Source: Lindgomyces ingoldianus
Taxonomy: Eukaryota; Ascomycota; Dothideomycetes; Pleosporales; Lindgomycetaceae
Reading direction: 5' to 3'
Length of the DNA: 64,000 nucleotides
Assembly (NCBI RefSeq): GCF_010093535.1
Contig: NW_022985162.1
Span: 1,209,213-1,273,212 of the forward strand
Shown one piece after another: positions 20,303 through 30,606 of the stretch; the stretch's first letter is position 1; every line of letters starts with the position of its first letter. The notes under the pieces were generated by a model, which searched no databases, was not told the DNA's origin, and worked only from the letters and a program-made list of their open reading frames with translations. A program made the translations under genes and the position numbers.

Positions 20303-23300
20303 ATGCTAAACCTAGTGCGCTGTATATTGTTACTGCTATAAAACACCTCTAGTTCTTAAACTATAAAAAATTATGTTAAGCGTTAACCTTTAGTGTAGTA
20401 AGCAATCTGTTAGGTTTACTTTATTAGTAGTTATTTAGCTAATGTCCCTTTTGCTACTATAGCTTTAGCTAGGATAAAAAAGAAAAGTAAAAGAAAAAAT
20501 ACATGTAATAAAAAAAATAAGCAGTGTTATATACTTCTCTGCGTTGCTGCTTGTCTACTGTTAGATGTAAATATAGCCGCTGCTCCTACATATAGGCTAG
20601 ACGCAGTTATGTAGGATTAAATTAACAACTGTAACTTGCTTAGCCTAATAAGACTATAAGAATTAGTCTCTAAGTGCTTAGTTAAGTTTAATGTTTAGTA
20701 CTAAACACTTCTGCTTACTTAAGCTATGTAGGCTATGTTAGGTAGGCAAGAGCTACATAAGCAGTAAGTAAGGGCTGTCTGCAGACTTGTATATAGCTTT
20801 AGAGATATAATATTAGTAGCTTAGACTAGCTTTAAAAAGAGCGTTGTCCTGCACACATATTCTATGCTAACTAGTAATATTACTTTTTAGATTATACTAT
20901 TATTAAAGCTAGAAGACAAGCAACTAGAGGTAATTAGTTAGTATAAAAAGGCAAAGCCTTATCTAGTTATAGCGTAGACAAAGAACGCTAACCTAGGTCT
21001 CTTTTGCAATATTAGAGACTAAAAATACTTCTATATCTTAATTAGTTTAGAATAAGCTATCTCCCTAGTGTTTTAGTAACTGTTTAATAACACTATGTTC
21101 TACACTAGGGTTAGTCTAGTAGTGTTAGATAAGTGCTATATTATTAGATAGTAAAAGAACTTTTAGAAAAAGTACTTATAGTTCTATAAGCTTTATTAAT
21201 CTATGTTATAAAACATAACCTTCTTTGCTTATATAGCTACATTTAATTAATAAACTAAAAAAGTAGTTTAGAAGTTTAGTAGCTTTAAACTAAAGGCTAT
21301 AAATAATAGCAGAGATTTTATTAGAAGCCTAGAGGTTATTTAGACATTTGTTAATTAGCTAGAAATTGTGTACATAATTATTCTAATTAACTATAACAGT
21401 AAGGGGACCTACACCTAGCTACTACGCATTGTTAATAGCAGTTAGAATAAGAATACACCTAGTATCCCTAGTAACCTAGCTCTTATACTAAAAACTTATG
21501 TGTTTATTAATAGTAAGACCTATATTACTAAAGTTACTAGACTTCTCTAATAATAGCTTGTATCCTATAAAGGATATACTATAGCACAAGCTAAGAGTAT
21601 TATCTAGGCATACACAGGTTGTGTTGCAGATGCTAACTAAAAAAACATACATAAGAACTTTAAGAAAGTAGACTTTTCTATATAAATTATTATTTACACT
21701 ACTGCTCTTAGTATAAGTATAGACTTGTCTAGTATACAGTAGGTATACTAGTAGAGCATTTTAATTACTTAGGATATTAGCAATCTTGTCTAGCGCTTTA
21801 GGCGTGGTGCGCGTAGGCCTAGTAAGACTGCTATAGCTATGCTGTACGTCCCCTTCTATGCCTTTAACTGCCTTAGTACTAATTTAACAGACTTAGTTAG
21901 CAGTAATAGTGCAAGTAGTAGCGCTATTAGCATAGTTATGTAAACAGTAAAAAGTTAGTAAGGCTTAAAGGTAAAGCCTTATTATAGAATAATAGTGTCT
22001 ATGCTTTATTAAGCTATCTTAGTAAATTTGCTTAAAAGAGTAGTTACTAGTAGTAGTTAGAATAGCGCAACTTTTATAATAAAAGTTATGCTAGAGGTAA
22101 CTTTAGTAGCTAAAGATTCTTTTAAAATGTCTAAGTCTATAATAGTAACATTAAAAGATACTTAAAACTGTGTTTAAGTATATTAAAAACATAGGCGTGC
22201 TAGTAGGCCTTTTAACTAGATAAATAAGTAACTAGTTTAGCAGGCTACTATTAGTTCTAATTAAAAGGCCTTAATTAACTCTAAGTGTTACTATAAGCAT
22301 ATGCTTTAGTATTTCTAAAAAGACCTTGCTATTAAGTTAACAAAGTGTACACCCTCTCTGCCTAAAAAGTATTGCACTAGATGTAATCTATATCTTGTGC
22401 CATATTAGGTTGCTGCAGTCCTAGAAACTAAACCCACTGCCCTAGGTGCAAATACTAGGGCTAGTGTTGTGTTGTAGTACCTGCAAAAGATATTTTAAGC
22501 ACTAGCCCTTAAGCACTTCTTAGCAGTCTACAGTATTACAGCTAGTAACATATAAATACTGCCTTTTTTATTTATATTTATGCTAGAACCTACATAATAG
22601 GCGCTAGCTAAACTTATAGCTAGGAAAAGGGCTCTAAATAGTTAAAGGGCGTCCTAAATATTTAAGAACAAGATAGACTATAATAGCATAAAAGACTGTC
22701 TGCCTTTAGACTAGCCTTTTATAGAATTTTATCTAACTATAGTTATTTATAAGGTTAGACAGATTATTTAGTTACTACATTATAAGTTTAGAAACATAGG
22801 TAAAGTTTTAACTACTTTAGGCTTTTTAGCTTATTTATCCTTAGTTACTAGTTTTTAGTCTTATAATAAAAGTCTTACTATCTAGGCTGCTTAATGTTAG
22901 TTTACTTAACAGTAGTAATAAACTAATTAGTTTATTAGCTTATTATAGTTAGTAAAGCTAGATACCTTATTTATGTCTATAGAATTAAGCATGTTCCTAG
23001 ATTTACTAATTAGTAGCAGTTCTCCTTCTCCCCTAGACAGTTACATACTAACAGATCTAACAAATTACAGTAGCTCTTTTATAGACAATGCGTTTACAAT
23101 AGCTTCTAGTGCTTTTAGTATACTATATTCCCCTAGAATAGAGTTGTATACGCCTGTCTGTTGTAGGCAGTGTGCTAGTGCAGTTTTTAGTATACCTAAC
23201 GCTAAGTAAACACCTTATACTCTAGCTATTACTAATTAGCCTCTAAGTAGTGCTTCTACAACGCTACTAAATATCCCTAAAGACGCTGTTGCTAGTCCCT

Positions 23301-23740
23301 GTCTCTATTATAGCATTAGGCAAAGCAAGCAGCTAGTGCGCTACTCTCTTATTACCTATTCTCTAAGATTATTAAGAAGGACAGAGGGTTTAGCTAGCTT
23401 TATAAAGAACACTTAAATTCCCCTAGCTAAAGTTAAGGTATTTTATGTTAACTTAATTATACTAATTACAACTCTAATCTGTAAGCAGTAGAGGCACTTG
23501 TTTAATAGTTACAACAGCAGTGTATCTAAAGTGCGTATACACTGCGACGCTGCAGAGCTGCAGCTAGATAGCTAGAAGTGTTAATAAAACATTACATTAA
23601 CTCTAACTATAAAAGACTTAAAGTTATATTAATAAGCATGTTAGTTAAAGTTTTACTATGCTTATGCGCCTTTTTTTATAGCGTAAGGCAACAAATTAGT
23701 TAGAGTAGTGTTAGAAGTGTAACTCTTAATAGCATAGAGT
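20303..23740 (+). pseudogene. RIP-killed SF2 helicase (RecQ/Academ-like) of the transposon
   Basis: One frame stays open for more than 1,000 codons if TAA and TAG are read as former Gln or Trp; no TGA occurs in it. Superfamily 2 motifs appear in the correct order. A Walker-A-like TSFKKS lies near 20825-20842. Motif II near 21122 reads VLDKCY and is explained as a G-to-A-damaged DECH. Motif IV is TYVFINS near 21494, motif V is TTALSIGIDL at 21698-21727, and motif VI is QRFRRGAR (TAG for Q) at 21791-21814. A long C-terminal extension follows, including the longest unbroken fragment 22973-23209. Both limits are approximate. The Cys-containing tail could be a zinc-binding region as in telomere-linked RecQ helicases, an alternative to the Academ-type reading. 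Confidence 0.75.
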
Positions 23741-24780
23741 TCTTACATAGTCTTTTTTTTTTTAGGCTACTACATAGCCTTCTTTTTTTTAGGCTACTAT
23801 ATAGCCTTTTTTTTCTTAGGCACTTCTACGTTTCTATTTCTTAAGGTTTATAACACAGAGTTGCCTTACTCTTTGTAGTATAAAAAAATAAGTTAGCTAA
23901 GGTTATAGTAAAGTTATAGTAGAAGTGTAATTCTAAAGGGCGCAGTGTTACACTTCCTTTAGTGTAAAAAAACACATTAGTTAAGGTTATGTTAAATAAT
24001 ATAGTATTTGCTAGCAGTATAGTAATAGATAAGAACAGAGAGAGCAAAGTAAAGCGCAAAAGCACAGTGTAAAAGAGTAAGGTAAGAGGTGCTATATGTT
24101 ATTATTAACAATAAAGTTAGAAAGGATATGCTAAAAACTAAGAAGTTGCTAGTATATAATTAAATAGTCTTATGTCTAAGCGCTTTACTACATTATAAAG
24201 CCTATATTTAGCAACATTTATAGTAACTAACAGCAGAATTTACATTAACAATATGTTAAACACTTAGTGTAAATTTTAACTTTAGATGTAGGTAGTACTT
24301 AGTCTTAAATATTATAGATAATTAGGTGTGCCTTTTAGCTAGACAGTAACAGCTTTTTAAACTAATAGGCCCTTTTTAGTTATAAACAGCTATAAAGTAA
24401 CTATAAGCTTCTTAACTTCTAAGAGTAGGCTTTAGAGAAGATTTATAACATAATATTAAAAACTAGTTTTAGAGACTTTTCTGTTTTATACTAGAAATTT
24501 AACTCTTATAACTATAAGAGTGCCCTTATTTACTCTATTAAGAGTAAGGCTTACATGCAATAGCACTAGTTAATAAACACAGACTGCTATAAAAGCGCTT
24601 AATTTTAGTCTACTATCTTATAATAGTTTTCTCTATAAGAGAGTTTATCTTTTAATAGACAGAATAAATAAGTTTAATAAAAAATGTTTAAGCCTCTAAA
24701 TTACTTGCTATTACTTTTAGATTTAACTACAATGTATAATTAAAAGCCCTTAGTGCCCACAGTCTAGATCTATCTAGTTC

Positions 24781-24849
24781 TAGGTCTAGGGGAGTTGTCT
24801 GTCTAGGTCTAGGGGAGTTGTCCGTCCAGGTCTAGGGGAGTCGTCCGTC
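24781..24849. repeat. three tandem copies of a 23-bp unit
   Basis: The units start at 24781, 24804 and 24827, each of the form YAGGTCTAGGGGAGTYGTC plus YGTC. The first copy has T where the third has C at three sites, so the copies become steadily less C-to-T mutated from left to right. The following 20 bp keep CCA and TGG trinucleotides that are almost absent from the surrounding block. Confidence 0.85.
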
Positions 24850-25084
24850 CAGGTTGGCCAGTCCACAGATCTAGGATAGGGGAAACAGAACACGCAAACA
24901 AAATACAAAAAGCAACTAAAAAGCACACTAGTTTTAACCCTATATAAATATAAGCAGATCTATTTTACTATTAGCAGTCTAGCATGTATTAAACTATATC
25001 TAAGACTAGTAATTAGCTAATCTGTAAACACTATTTAGTATAATTTAAACTAAAGAAATTAAGAATACTTAGCAGATTATAAGG

Positions 25085-25300
25085 CGCTAAAAAGTAAATA
25101 AAGTAAAGGCAAAGATTAAGTAAGAAGGGCAAGAATTAAGCAAAGGTAAAAATTAAGTAAGGATTAAGTAAAGAGTAAGGATTAAGCAAAAAAGGCAAGA
25201 ATTAAGTAAAAAAAGTAAGAATTAAGTAAGAATTAAGCAAGAAGGGTAAGGATTAAGTAAAGAGGGCTAGAATTAAGCAAGGATTAAGTAAAAAAAAAAG
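25085..25300. repeat. degenerate AAGAATTAAGYAA tandem array
   Basis: About a dozen variants of a 12-20 bp purine-rich unit built on AAGGATTAAGTAA or GGCAAGAATTAAGCAA follow each other head-to-tail on the plus strand. The strand is nearly free of C. This looks like an expanded and decayed minisatellite inside the non-coding middle of the island. Confidence 0.75.
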
Positions 25301-25882
25301 AAGAAGTAATTAGTGTTCCTATATTATATTTAGCGCAGTTTAAAGGGAGAGGTTAGGGTGACTTAGCAGAGTAGGATTTAAAGGCTAAGGATAATAAGTT
25401 AAGAGGATTTAGCAGAGGGGCAGGCTCTTTATATACCCTTAGCCTTTTACCTTTACTCTAGCAGTAAGAGTACTTAAACTACTTAAAAAGTGCCTTATAG
25501 TAGTAAAAATAGGCGTTATAAGACTTATTAAAGAGTAATTTAAGCTTTTAGCATTTAACTAGTGTTAAAATTAAAGTGCTTTTAACCTTTTTAGTCTCCT
25601 AAAAGGGTGAAAACACATAGATATAACATATGTAAGCAGATTTTTGTTATTATGTAGCCTAATTTAACAACAAGCAAGCTAGGCAGCAACAGTATAAAAA
25701 GAGATTAGAGGGATTAACTGCAGTAAACATATAGTGCACGTAACTATTAACTAAATAGGATATTGTCTAAACGCGTTAACTAACAAGCTAAGATTAGTAG
25801 GATACTCAGCCCATTTAGAGATAGGGCGACGTCTAATTATGCCAGTACAGGCCTAAATTTTGCAGGCAAATTAATTAATTTA

Positions 25883-25887
25883 AGACT
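25883..25887. repeat. target-site duplication, left copy
   Basis: AGACT immediately before the 5' LTR; identical to 27094-27098. Five bp is the usual duplication made by LTR-element integrases. Confidence 0.9.
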
Positions 25888-26105
25888 TGTCGCGTATACT
25901 AAGAGCCTTAGCTAGGGCTTAGAGCCTAGGACTAGGGCTTAGAGCCTAGGACTAGGGGCTTAGAGCCTGGGACGCAGCTCAGGATCTGGAGATATTATGT
26001 TCCGAAGCTCAGTGTATATAAGGAGAGCCTTCGGCTCTCTTAGATAGCAGAGTCACTTCATCCAATCTTCTAAACAGCTACTGCCAGGCTATTTTATCCT
26101 CCACA
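25888..26105 (+). repeat. 5' LTR of the gag-only element
   Basis: 218 bp, TGTCGCG...CCACA. It contains three tandem copies of a roughly 20-bp GGGCTTAGAGCCTAGGACT unit, a TATATAAGG box at 26015-26023 and a 7-bp-stem hairpin (GAGAGCC-TTC-GGCTCTC, 26023-26039) just downstream, likely at the start of the R region. It differs from the 3' LTR almost only by C-to-T and G-to-A changes, all of which sit on this copy. Confidence 0.92.
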
Positions 26106-26121
26106 GTTATAGGCCCAGCGC
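26106..26121 (+). promoter_or_regulatory. primer-binding site, half-tRNA-iMet type
   Basis: GTTATAGGCCCAGCGC directly abuts the 5' LTR. From memory of fungal initiator-tRNA sequences it is complementary at 14 of 16 positions to the anticodon stem-loop of tRNA-iMet, the internal priming mode known for Copia elements. One mismatch is a possible RIP change and the other would pair as G-U. Confidence 0.65.
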
Positions 26122-26230
26122 TTTAAGAACCTAGGACAATTCTCCCTACGTAACTATAGCGCTAGCAAAAGCTGTTTAGAAGCTCTTTTCCTTATCCTCA
26201 TTAATCCTCATCACCTCTAAAGCCCACGTC

Positions 26231-26800
26231 ATGGCTGATTAAGATGCTCCTCTCCCAACAGGAGCATACCAGCTCAAGGACCACGCGAGCTGGCCTCTCT
26301 AGTTTATCCAGCTCCAGTTCCATGCTCTCAGCAAAAACCTATGGGACATAATCAATCCAGATGGACCAGACGCTCCAAATCCTATGGACAGCGCTCCAGA
26401 GATGCCCACACTCAGAGCGATCACTGCTGAGAACCCACTGGAGAAGGCCAACGCACAGTACCAGACCAACATCGCTGAGTACCGAGCTCAATCGAGCGAC
26501 TGGGCTTCCCGCGCGACGCGTCTTCAGACAATCTGGAACTGGGTCAATGCAACTGTCGCACCAGAGCTCCTAGGACCCGCAATGATGCAGCTCGTGTCAG
26601 AGAACCGATCCACCCTACAGGCACTCGTACGAGCCTTGAAACAAGAGCTAGCACCAACAGACGCAAGCACGAAGAATCTCGTACGAGCAGAGTACAGAGC
26701 TCACCTCACCAAGGCGAAGCATGGCACCATGACCCCGGAAGCTTAGTACCAGCAGTGGCACTTCCTGTACACCAAGGCAACAAGCACAAACACAGGGTAA
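26231..26800 (+). pseudogene. gag-like frame with three nonsense codons
   Basis: 190 codons from ATG to TAA. In-frame stops at 26240 (TAA), 26300 (TAG) and 26744 (TAG) all fit damaged CAA or CAG codons in TCA or CCA contexts. The rest reads as a soluble helical protein, with stretches such as FIQLQFHALSKNLWDIINP near the start and YQQWHFLYTKAT at the end, the aromatic pattern of Copia Gag N-terminal regions. No CCHC knuckle, protease, integrase or reverse transcriptase follows. Confidence 0.75.
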
Positions 26801-26841
26801 ACGCGCAGCGCTGCTCCAACAAGCCAAGTTGACGCTCAACG

Positions 26842-26868
26842 CAGGTGAGCTGCTGCGCAGCTCACCTG
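26842..26868. repeat. perfect 11-bp hairpin before the 3' LTR
   Basis: CAGGTGAGCTG, a 5-nt loop, then CAGCTCACCTG, ending where the G6 tract (26868-26873) begins. It sits where the polypurine primer of plus-strand synthesis is expected. Confidence 0.85.
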
Positions 26869-26875
26869 GGGGGTG

Positions 26876-27093
26876 TGTCGCGTATACTGAGAGCCTTGGC
26901 TGGGGCTCAGAGCCTGGGACTGGGGCTCGGAGCCTGGGACTGGGGGCTCAGAGCCTGGGACGCAGCTCGGGATCTGGAGATATTATGTTCCAAAGCTCGG
27001 TGTATATAAGGAGAGCCTTCGGCTCTCTTAGATAGCAGAGTCACTTCATCCGATCTTCTGAACAGCTACTGCCAGGCTATTTTATCCTCCACA
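26876..27093 (+). repeat. 3' LTR of the gag-only element
   Basis: 218 bp, the same length as the 5' LTR, with TATATAAGG at 27003-27011 and the hairpin at 27011-27027. It keeps the TGG, TGA and TCA sites that are mutated in the 5' copy, so it approximates the unmutated state. Confidence 0.92.
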
Positions 27094-27098
27094 AGACT
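27094..27098. repeat. target-site duplication, right copy
   Basis: AGACT immediately after the 3' LTR; identical to 25883-25887. Confidence 0.9.
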
Positions 27099-27254
27099 AG
27101 ATAATACAAAGCACTAATAGACCTGCTGTAGCTCTTTAATATCTAGCTGTTGTCCTTATAGTAGATAAGAGATAATTAACTACTTAGATAAGAAAGAAGT
27201 AGGAGGCACTTTTATACTATAGCTAGTAAATATTTTTATATATACGCTGCTTTA

Positions 27255-29880
27255 TTATTCTTTAGCTAAGTTATTAAACAGACTATCTATTAGATCCTGT
27301 ATCTTATTAGTAACACTGTATGTTGTGTTCTTAACTGCACCTGTGAAGCTAGCAGCATTAATAAAAAAAGACTTATAAGTGCTAATACTTATAAGGTCTG
27401 TAACATCTAATTCTAGCGCAGGATTAATAGACATAACATTAGCTGCATTAAAGTCTTTAATCTTAGACGCTAACAACTTAGCACCCCCTAAAATAATATT
27501 AGGACTAGTAAGTAGTAGCGCCGCACAAGGCTAGAATATTCTAGAAGGAGGTCTACACTGTCCGCCCTCTAGTAAATAATAAGTAAGAGTAAATATCTTA
27601 GACCTAACATCTTACTATAAATGCTTATTATTTGTCTTCTTACTAAAGGCGTTCTCTATAAGCGCACGTAATTGCATGTAGAACTAGGAGGAGAGCGTAA
27701 GACAGCTAAAAGTAAAGTTTACGTTATAAGTTTTATTCTTAAAGTGCTGCATGTTAAGTTTGTACGTACAGTTTATAAGCTTAAGCACTAAATTAGTAGC
27801 CTAAAATGTATTAGGCTTTCTATGTACATTAACTAGTCTAGATGCAAGGATAGACTGCTAGAGTATTAGAGTAAAGACATTGTTAGTTAACATTTACTAA
27901 AAATATAACAGTTTAGTGCTGTATTAACCCTACTTAGACCTAAAAAACATAATAGCAAGTAGGTTAATTAAAAGGCAGATAAGCCTAATATTACTATGCT
28001 TTACAGCATAATAAAAGCTTAGGAACATCTTAATTTCTTAGAGAAACTAACATGTTAAGGTAAACTTACTAACTAGGTTGTCCTATCTGTCCTATGTAAG
28101 ACTAGTAAAGACCTTTACTTGCACTTAATTAAAGACATTAAAATAGTCTCTAAAAGTAAGCTTACTAATAGCTTTAAAGTATAGCTCTAAAGTGTACTGC
28201 TTAACATTATTAATATTATCTATTAAACTTTAGAGAAGGCTACTATTACTTAACTCCTAGTAAAAAAGGCTAGTAATCCTAGCATTCTAGCTTAAAGTAA
28301 TAAGGGGAACTGCTATGTAATATTTAACATTACTTTTATTAATGCTTAATTAATTTAACTATAAGATATTATGTAATAAGTTACTTAAGAAATTAGAGCC
28401 TTCTAGGGCTAAGAAATACATGTAGATAATTATATATGTAAGAGACTAGAGGATATAGAAGTACACTAGCAGCCTAATTATCTAGTCCCTTTAATTATAT
28501 AGCTTAGAGGCGTCCTGCTGCTCTTTTTTAATACTTTATATAAACTTAGCTGTCTTCTAGTTACCCTACATAATCTACAGTTACTTCTTAAAGCTTAGTT
28601 TATTAGTGTCTAGAGGTAACCCTAGCTGCTTTAACTATATATTATTATGTACTTTGTATGTCTTATTAATAACACCTTTATTAAAAAAAATAGCCTCTAA
28701 ATAATTAACTTAACTAGAAGTTTTATACAGTAGCATATTAAGTGCTAGCATTAATAGTTCCTAAAGCTTACTCCCCTTAAATATAGATAAGACAGCGCTA
28801 GAGTAAATAGCTGCTATTACTTATAACATAAAATATACAGTAATCCTCTTACTTATAGGATCCTAAACTATGCTATTAGACTTTATAAGGTGCTTAAGCT
28901 ATAGCAGCATGCTTAGTTTAAACATAGTTTATTTAAGCCTATCTAATAGAAGCTATAGGCACTTAATAATTAGCGCTGTAGTTAGGTTTTGCTGCGTAAA
29001 TGTACTAGTACCTAGTGCATAGTTGCGTATACAGTCCTAAAAATTATAATTGTTATATATAATTATAGACTGCAGGTCTATTGCAAGACGTAGTAACCTA
29101 AGTACTATTAAATAACATAACTACTAACTAAACAGATATAACTTATAATAACTTTATTTTATCTGCTATATTATCTACCTTCTTGTTAATAACCTTGTAA
29201 GAGTTACATAGACTAAGACTTAATAACATCTTAATAACTTATTACTTTATGCCACTGCTATATAAGTATAGCCTTAGTAGGTAAGCAAAATAATTTAACC
29301 TCCTTTAAGCCTAAGCGTGTAAAATAATAGCAGTAATTAAGTACACTTTACTATTATATAAAGTCTTTGCCTTTAAATAACTACACTAGGCTGCACACTT
29401 ATTACTTAGTATGCTACTAATAAACTTGCTCTAAGCTAGAGCCTTTTTAGCTAAAGTTATGCCTGTACTAGAAAAATTAACATCCTTTAACTTAGCATTA
29501 GGCTAATACTGCCTAAACAAGGGCTTCTTAAGTAAGATATTAAACTCCTAGTAAATTAAATTAAAATTAAAATTATTCTAAACACCCTAATTAACCTTTA
29601 TTATTATAAGTAAGTTATACTTTTTAAGCGCTTTTTTAAAAATTATTTTTTTTTTACTAGGCTTTAAAGTCTTTTTTAGAAGAGGTTTATCTAAGTATAA
29701 CTTAAAAAAATTACTAAGTAACTATTTAAGCTTATGTATACACGTTAATATAAGCTTAAGCTTTTATCTCTTTATATAGTAAGTTAATGTTGTGCAGTAG
29801 GCGCAGTCTAGTAATGTGTTAACTAACTACTTAGTAGTAACAGCATAAAGCATCTTAACGTCTAAAGAAGAGGGAAAGAA
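27255..29880 (-). pseudogene. second RIP-killed transposon protein, possible transposase
   Basis: On the minus strand one frame runs from about 29880 down to a TAA at 27255 for roughly 870 codons, interrupted only by TAA and TAG. The last unbroken part, from 27476, ends SLFNNLAKE. Recognisable character is limited. A block near 29060 reads IIYNNYNFQD, compatible with a damaged D-N-containing catalytic strand of a DDE-like nuclease. A block near 28010 reads AVKHSNIRLI, compatible with a damaged GDIGR-like motif seen in fungal transposon-associated proteins. One near 27580 reads YYLLEGGQCRPPSR. It lies opposite the helicase frame and points toward it. Calling it the transposase is inference from position. 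Confidence 0.6.
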
Positions 29881-30171
29881 GGTTATTAGAACAACAGACA
29901 ACAGTAACATTAATAAAGGGGGTATATTTAGTGGCTGCTAAGATGGACGCGGGGGTAAATGTAGATGTAGGGTGCAGCTAGAGGAATTATTACTTATTTT
30001 AGCAACAGATAACGCGCAAATTGTCCTAAAAATTAATACACAGTAGCAGTATATAATATAGTTACTACTATAAAGTTTTATAAAGTTTAGAGGACAGAAA
30101 CGCAGATAAATTAATAATAGAAAGTCCCCTTATATAAAAAGTAAGCAGTAAAGTTGTAGTATTTAAGAAAT

Positions 30172-30207
30172 AATTATAAAAGTCCTTTAGATAGCTAGGG
30201 AGAGAAA
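30172..30207. repeat. right terminal inverted repeat of the AT-rich element
   Basis: 36 bp, the reverse complement of which begins TTTCTCTCCC and ends TATAATT. It pairs with 19987-20022. Weak similarity to the left end continues outward for about 25 bp with gaps, so the real element end is probably between 30207 and about 30235. Confidence 0.8.
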
Positions 30208-30606
30208 GCCTTTCTTACACCCTTATTAGCTAGAGAGATGGGGCTTGCGCCACTAAGGCCACTAGCAGGGGCTTGCCCCTGTCGAGGCTCTCTCCCCATC
30301 CCGTCTGAGCTTGCTGAGATAACGAGTGTTAGTTGCATGACCTTAGTCTAGCCCAGAAGGGGTTAGCCCTTATTTCCCCCTCCTCTCTGGCGCATCCGAA
30401 GTCTTCATTTACACAGCATCGAATAGCGAATTTAATCTACACAGTCTAGATTTCTCTAGCCCATACCGGAGTCTCCTCTCAACTTAATCTAACGTAGATC
30501 AAAAACTTGGCTTAGGAGGCTCCTGTGATATTCAAGGTGTTTGCAGCAGAACCCCGCTTCCTTCCCAGTCGCTTTTAAGTTGAGGTATCCATCCAACCTT
30601 CGAGCT
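30208..30606. other. right flank of the island and promoter of the acetyltransferase gene
   Basis: Base composition returns to normal within this 400 bp. A short inverted repeat (AGGGGCTTGCCCCT, about 30277-30290) lies near the border. No gene was seen. Confidence 0.4.

Larger units (their letters stand above)
25888..27093 (+). mobile_element. gag-only, non-autonomous LTR retroelement (Copia-type, TRIM/TR-GAG-like)
   Basis: A complete 1206-bp element nested in the island. It has two 218-bp LTRs that start TG and end CA, flanked by the perfect 5-bp target duplication AGACT. A primer-binding site abuts the 5' LTR and a G6 tract with a perfect hairpin precedes the 3' LTR. The 770-bp interior holds a single gag-like frame and no room for protease, integrase or reverse transcriptase, so movement must have depended on proteins of another element. 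The primer site type and gag character point to Ty1/Copia parentage. The 5' LTR and first 125 bp of the interior carry C-to-T and G-to-A damage, while the rest is almost clean. Confidence 0.93.
19987..30207. mobile_element. large RIP-degraded TIR-bounded DNA element, two convergent pseudogenes
   Basis: A sharply AT-rich block lies between 36-bp inverted repeats at its two edges (32/36 identical, all four mismatches transitions). Subterminal copies of the AAAGTCCC-type motif (for example near 30121) lie just inside. From each end a long reading frame points inward: a plus-strand helicase frame (about 20303-23740) and a minus-strand frame (about 29880-27255). Both are interrupted only by TAA and TAG, never TGA where I read them. 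After subtracting the nested 1.2-kb LTR element the block is about 9 kb. A TIR element coding for an SF2 helicase and a second large protein fits the AcademH-type lineage described for fungi, but this assignment is inference. The outermost ends and target-site duplication are not resolved. Confidence 0.7.

Noticed and set aside
22973..23209. 78-codon frame as an independent small gene
   Set aside because: It is in the same frame as, and continuous with, the RIP-damaged helicase; it is merely its longest stop-free part.
19987..30207. CRISPR-like or satellite interpretation of the AT-rich block
   Set aside because: There are no regularly spaced identical repeats; the block is two long decayed reading frames plus nested elements.
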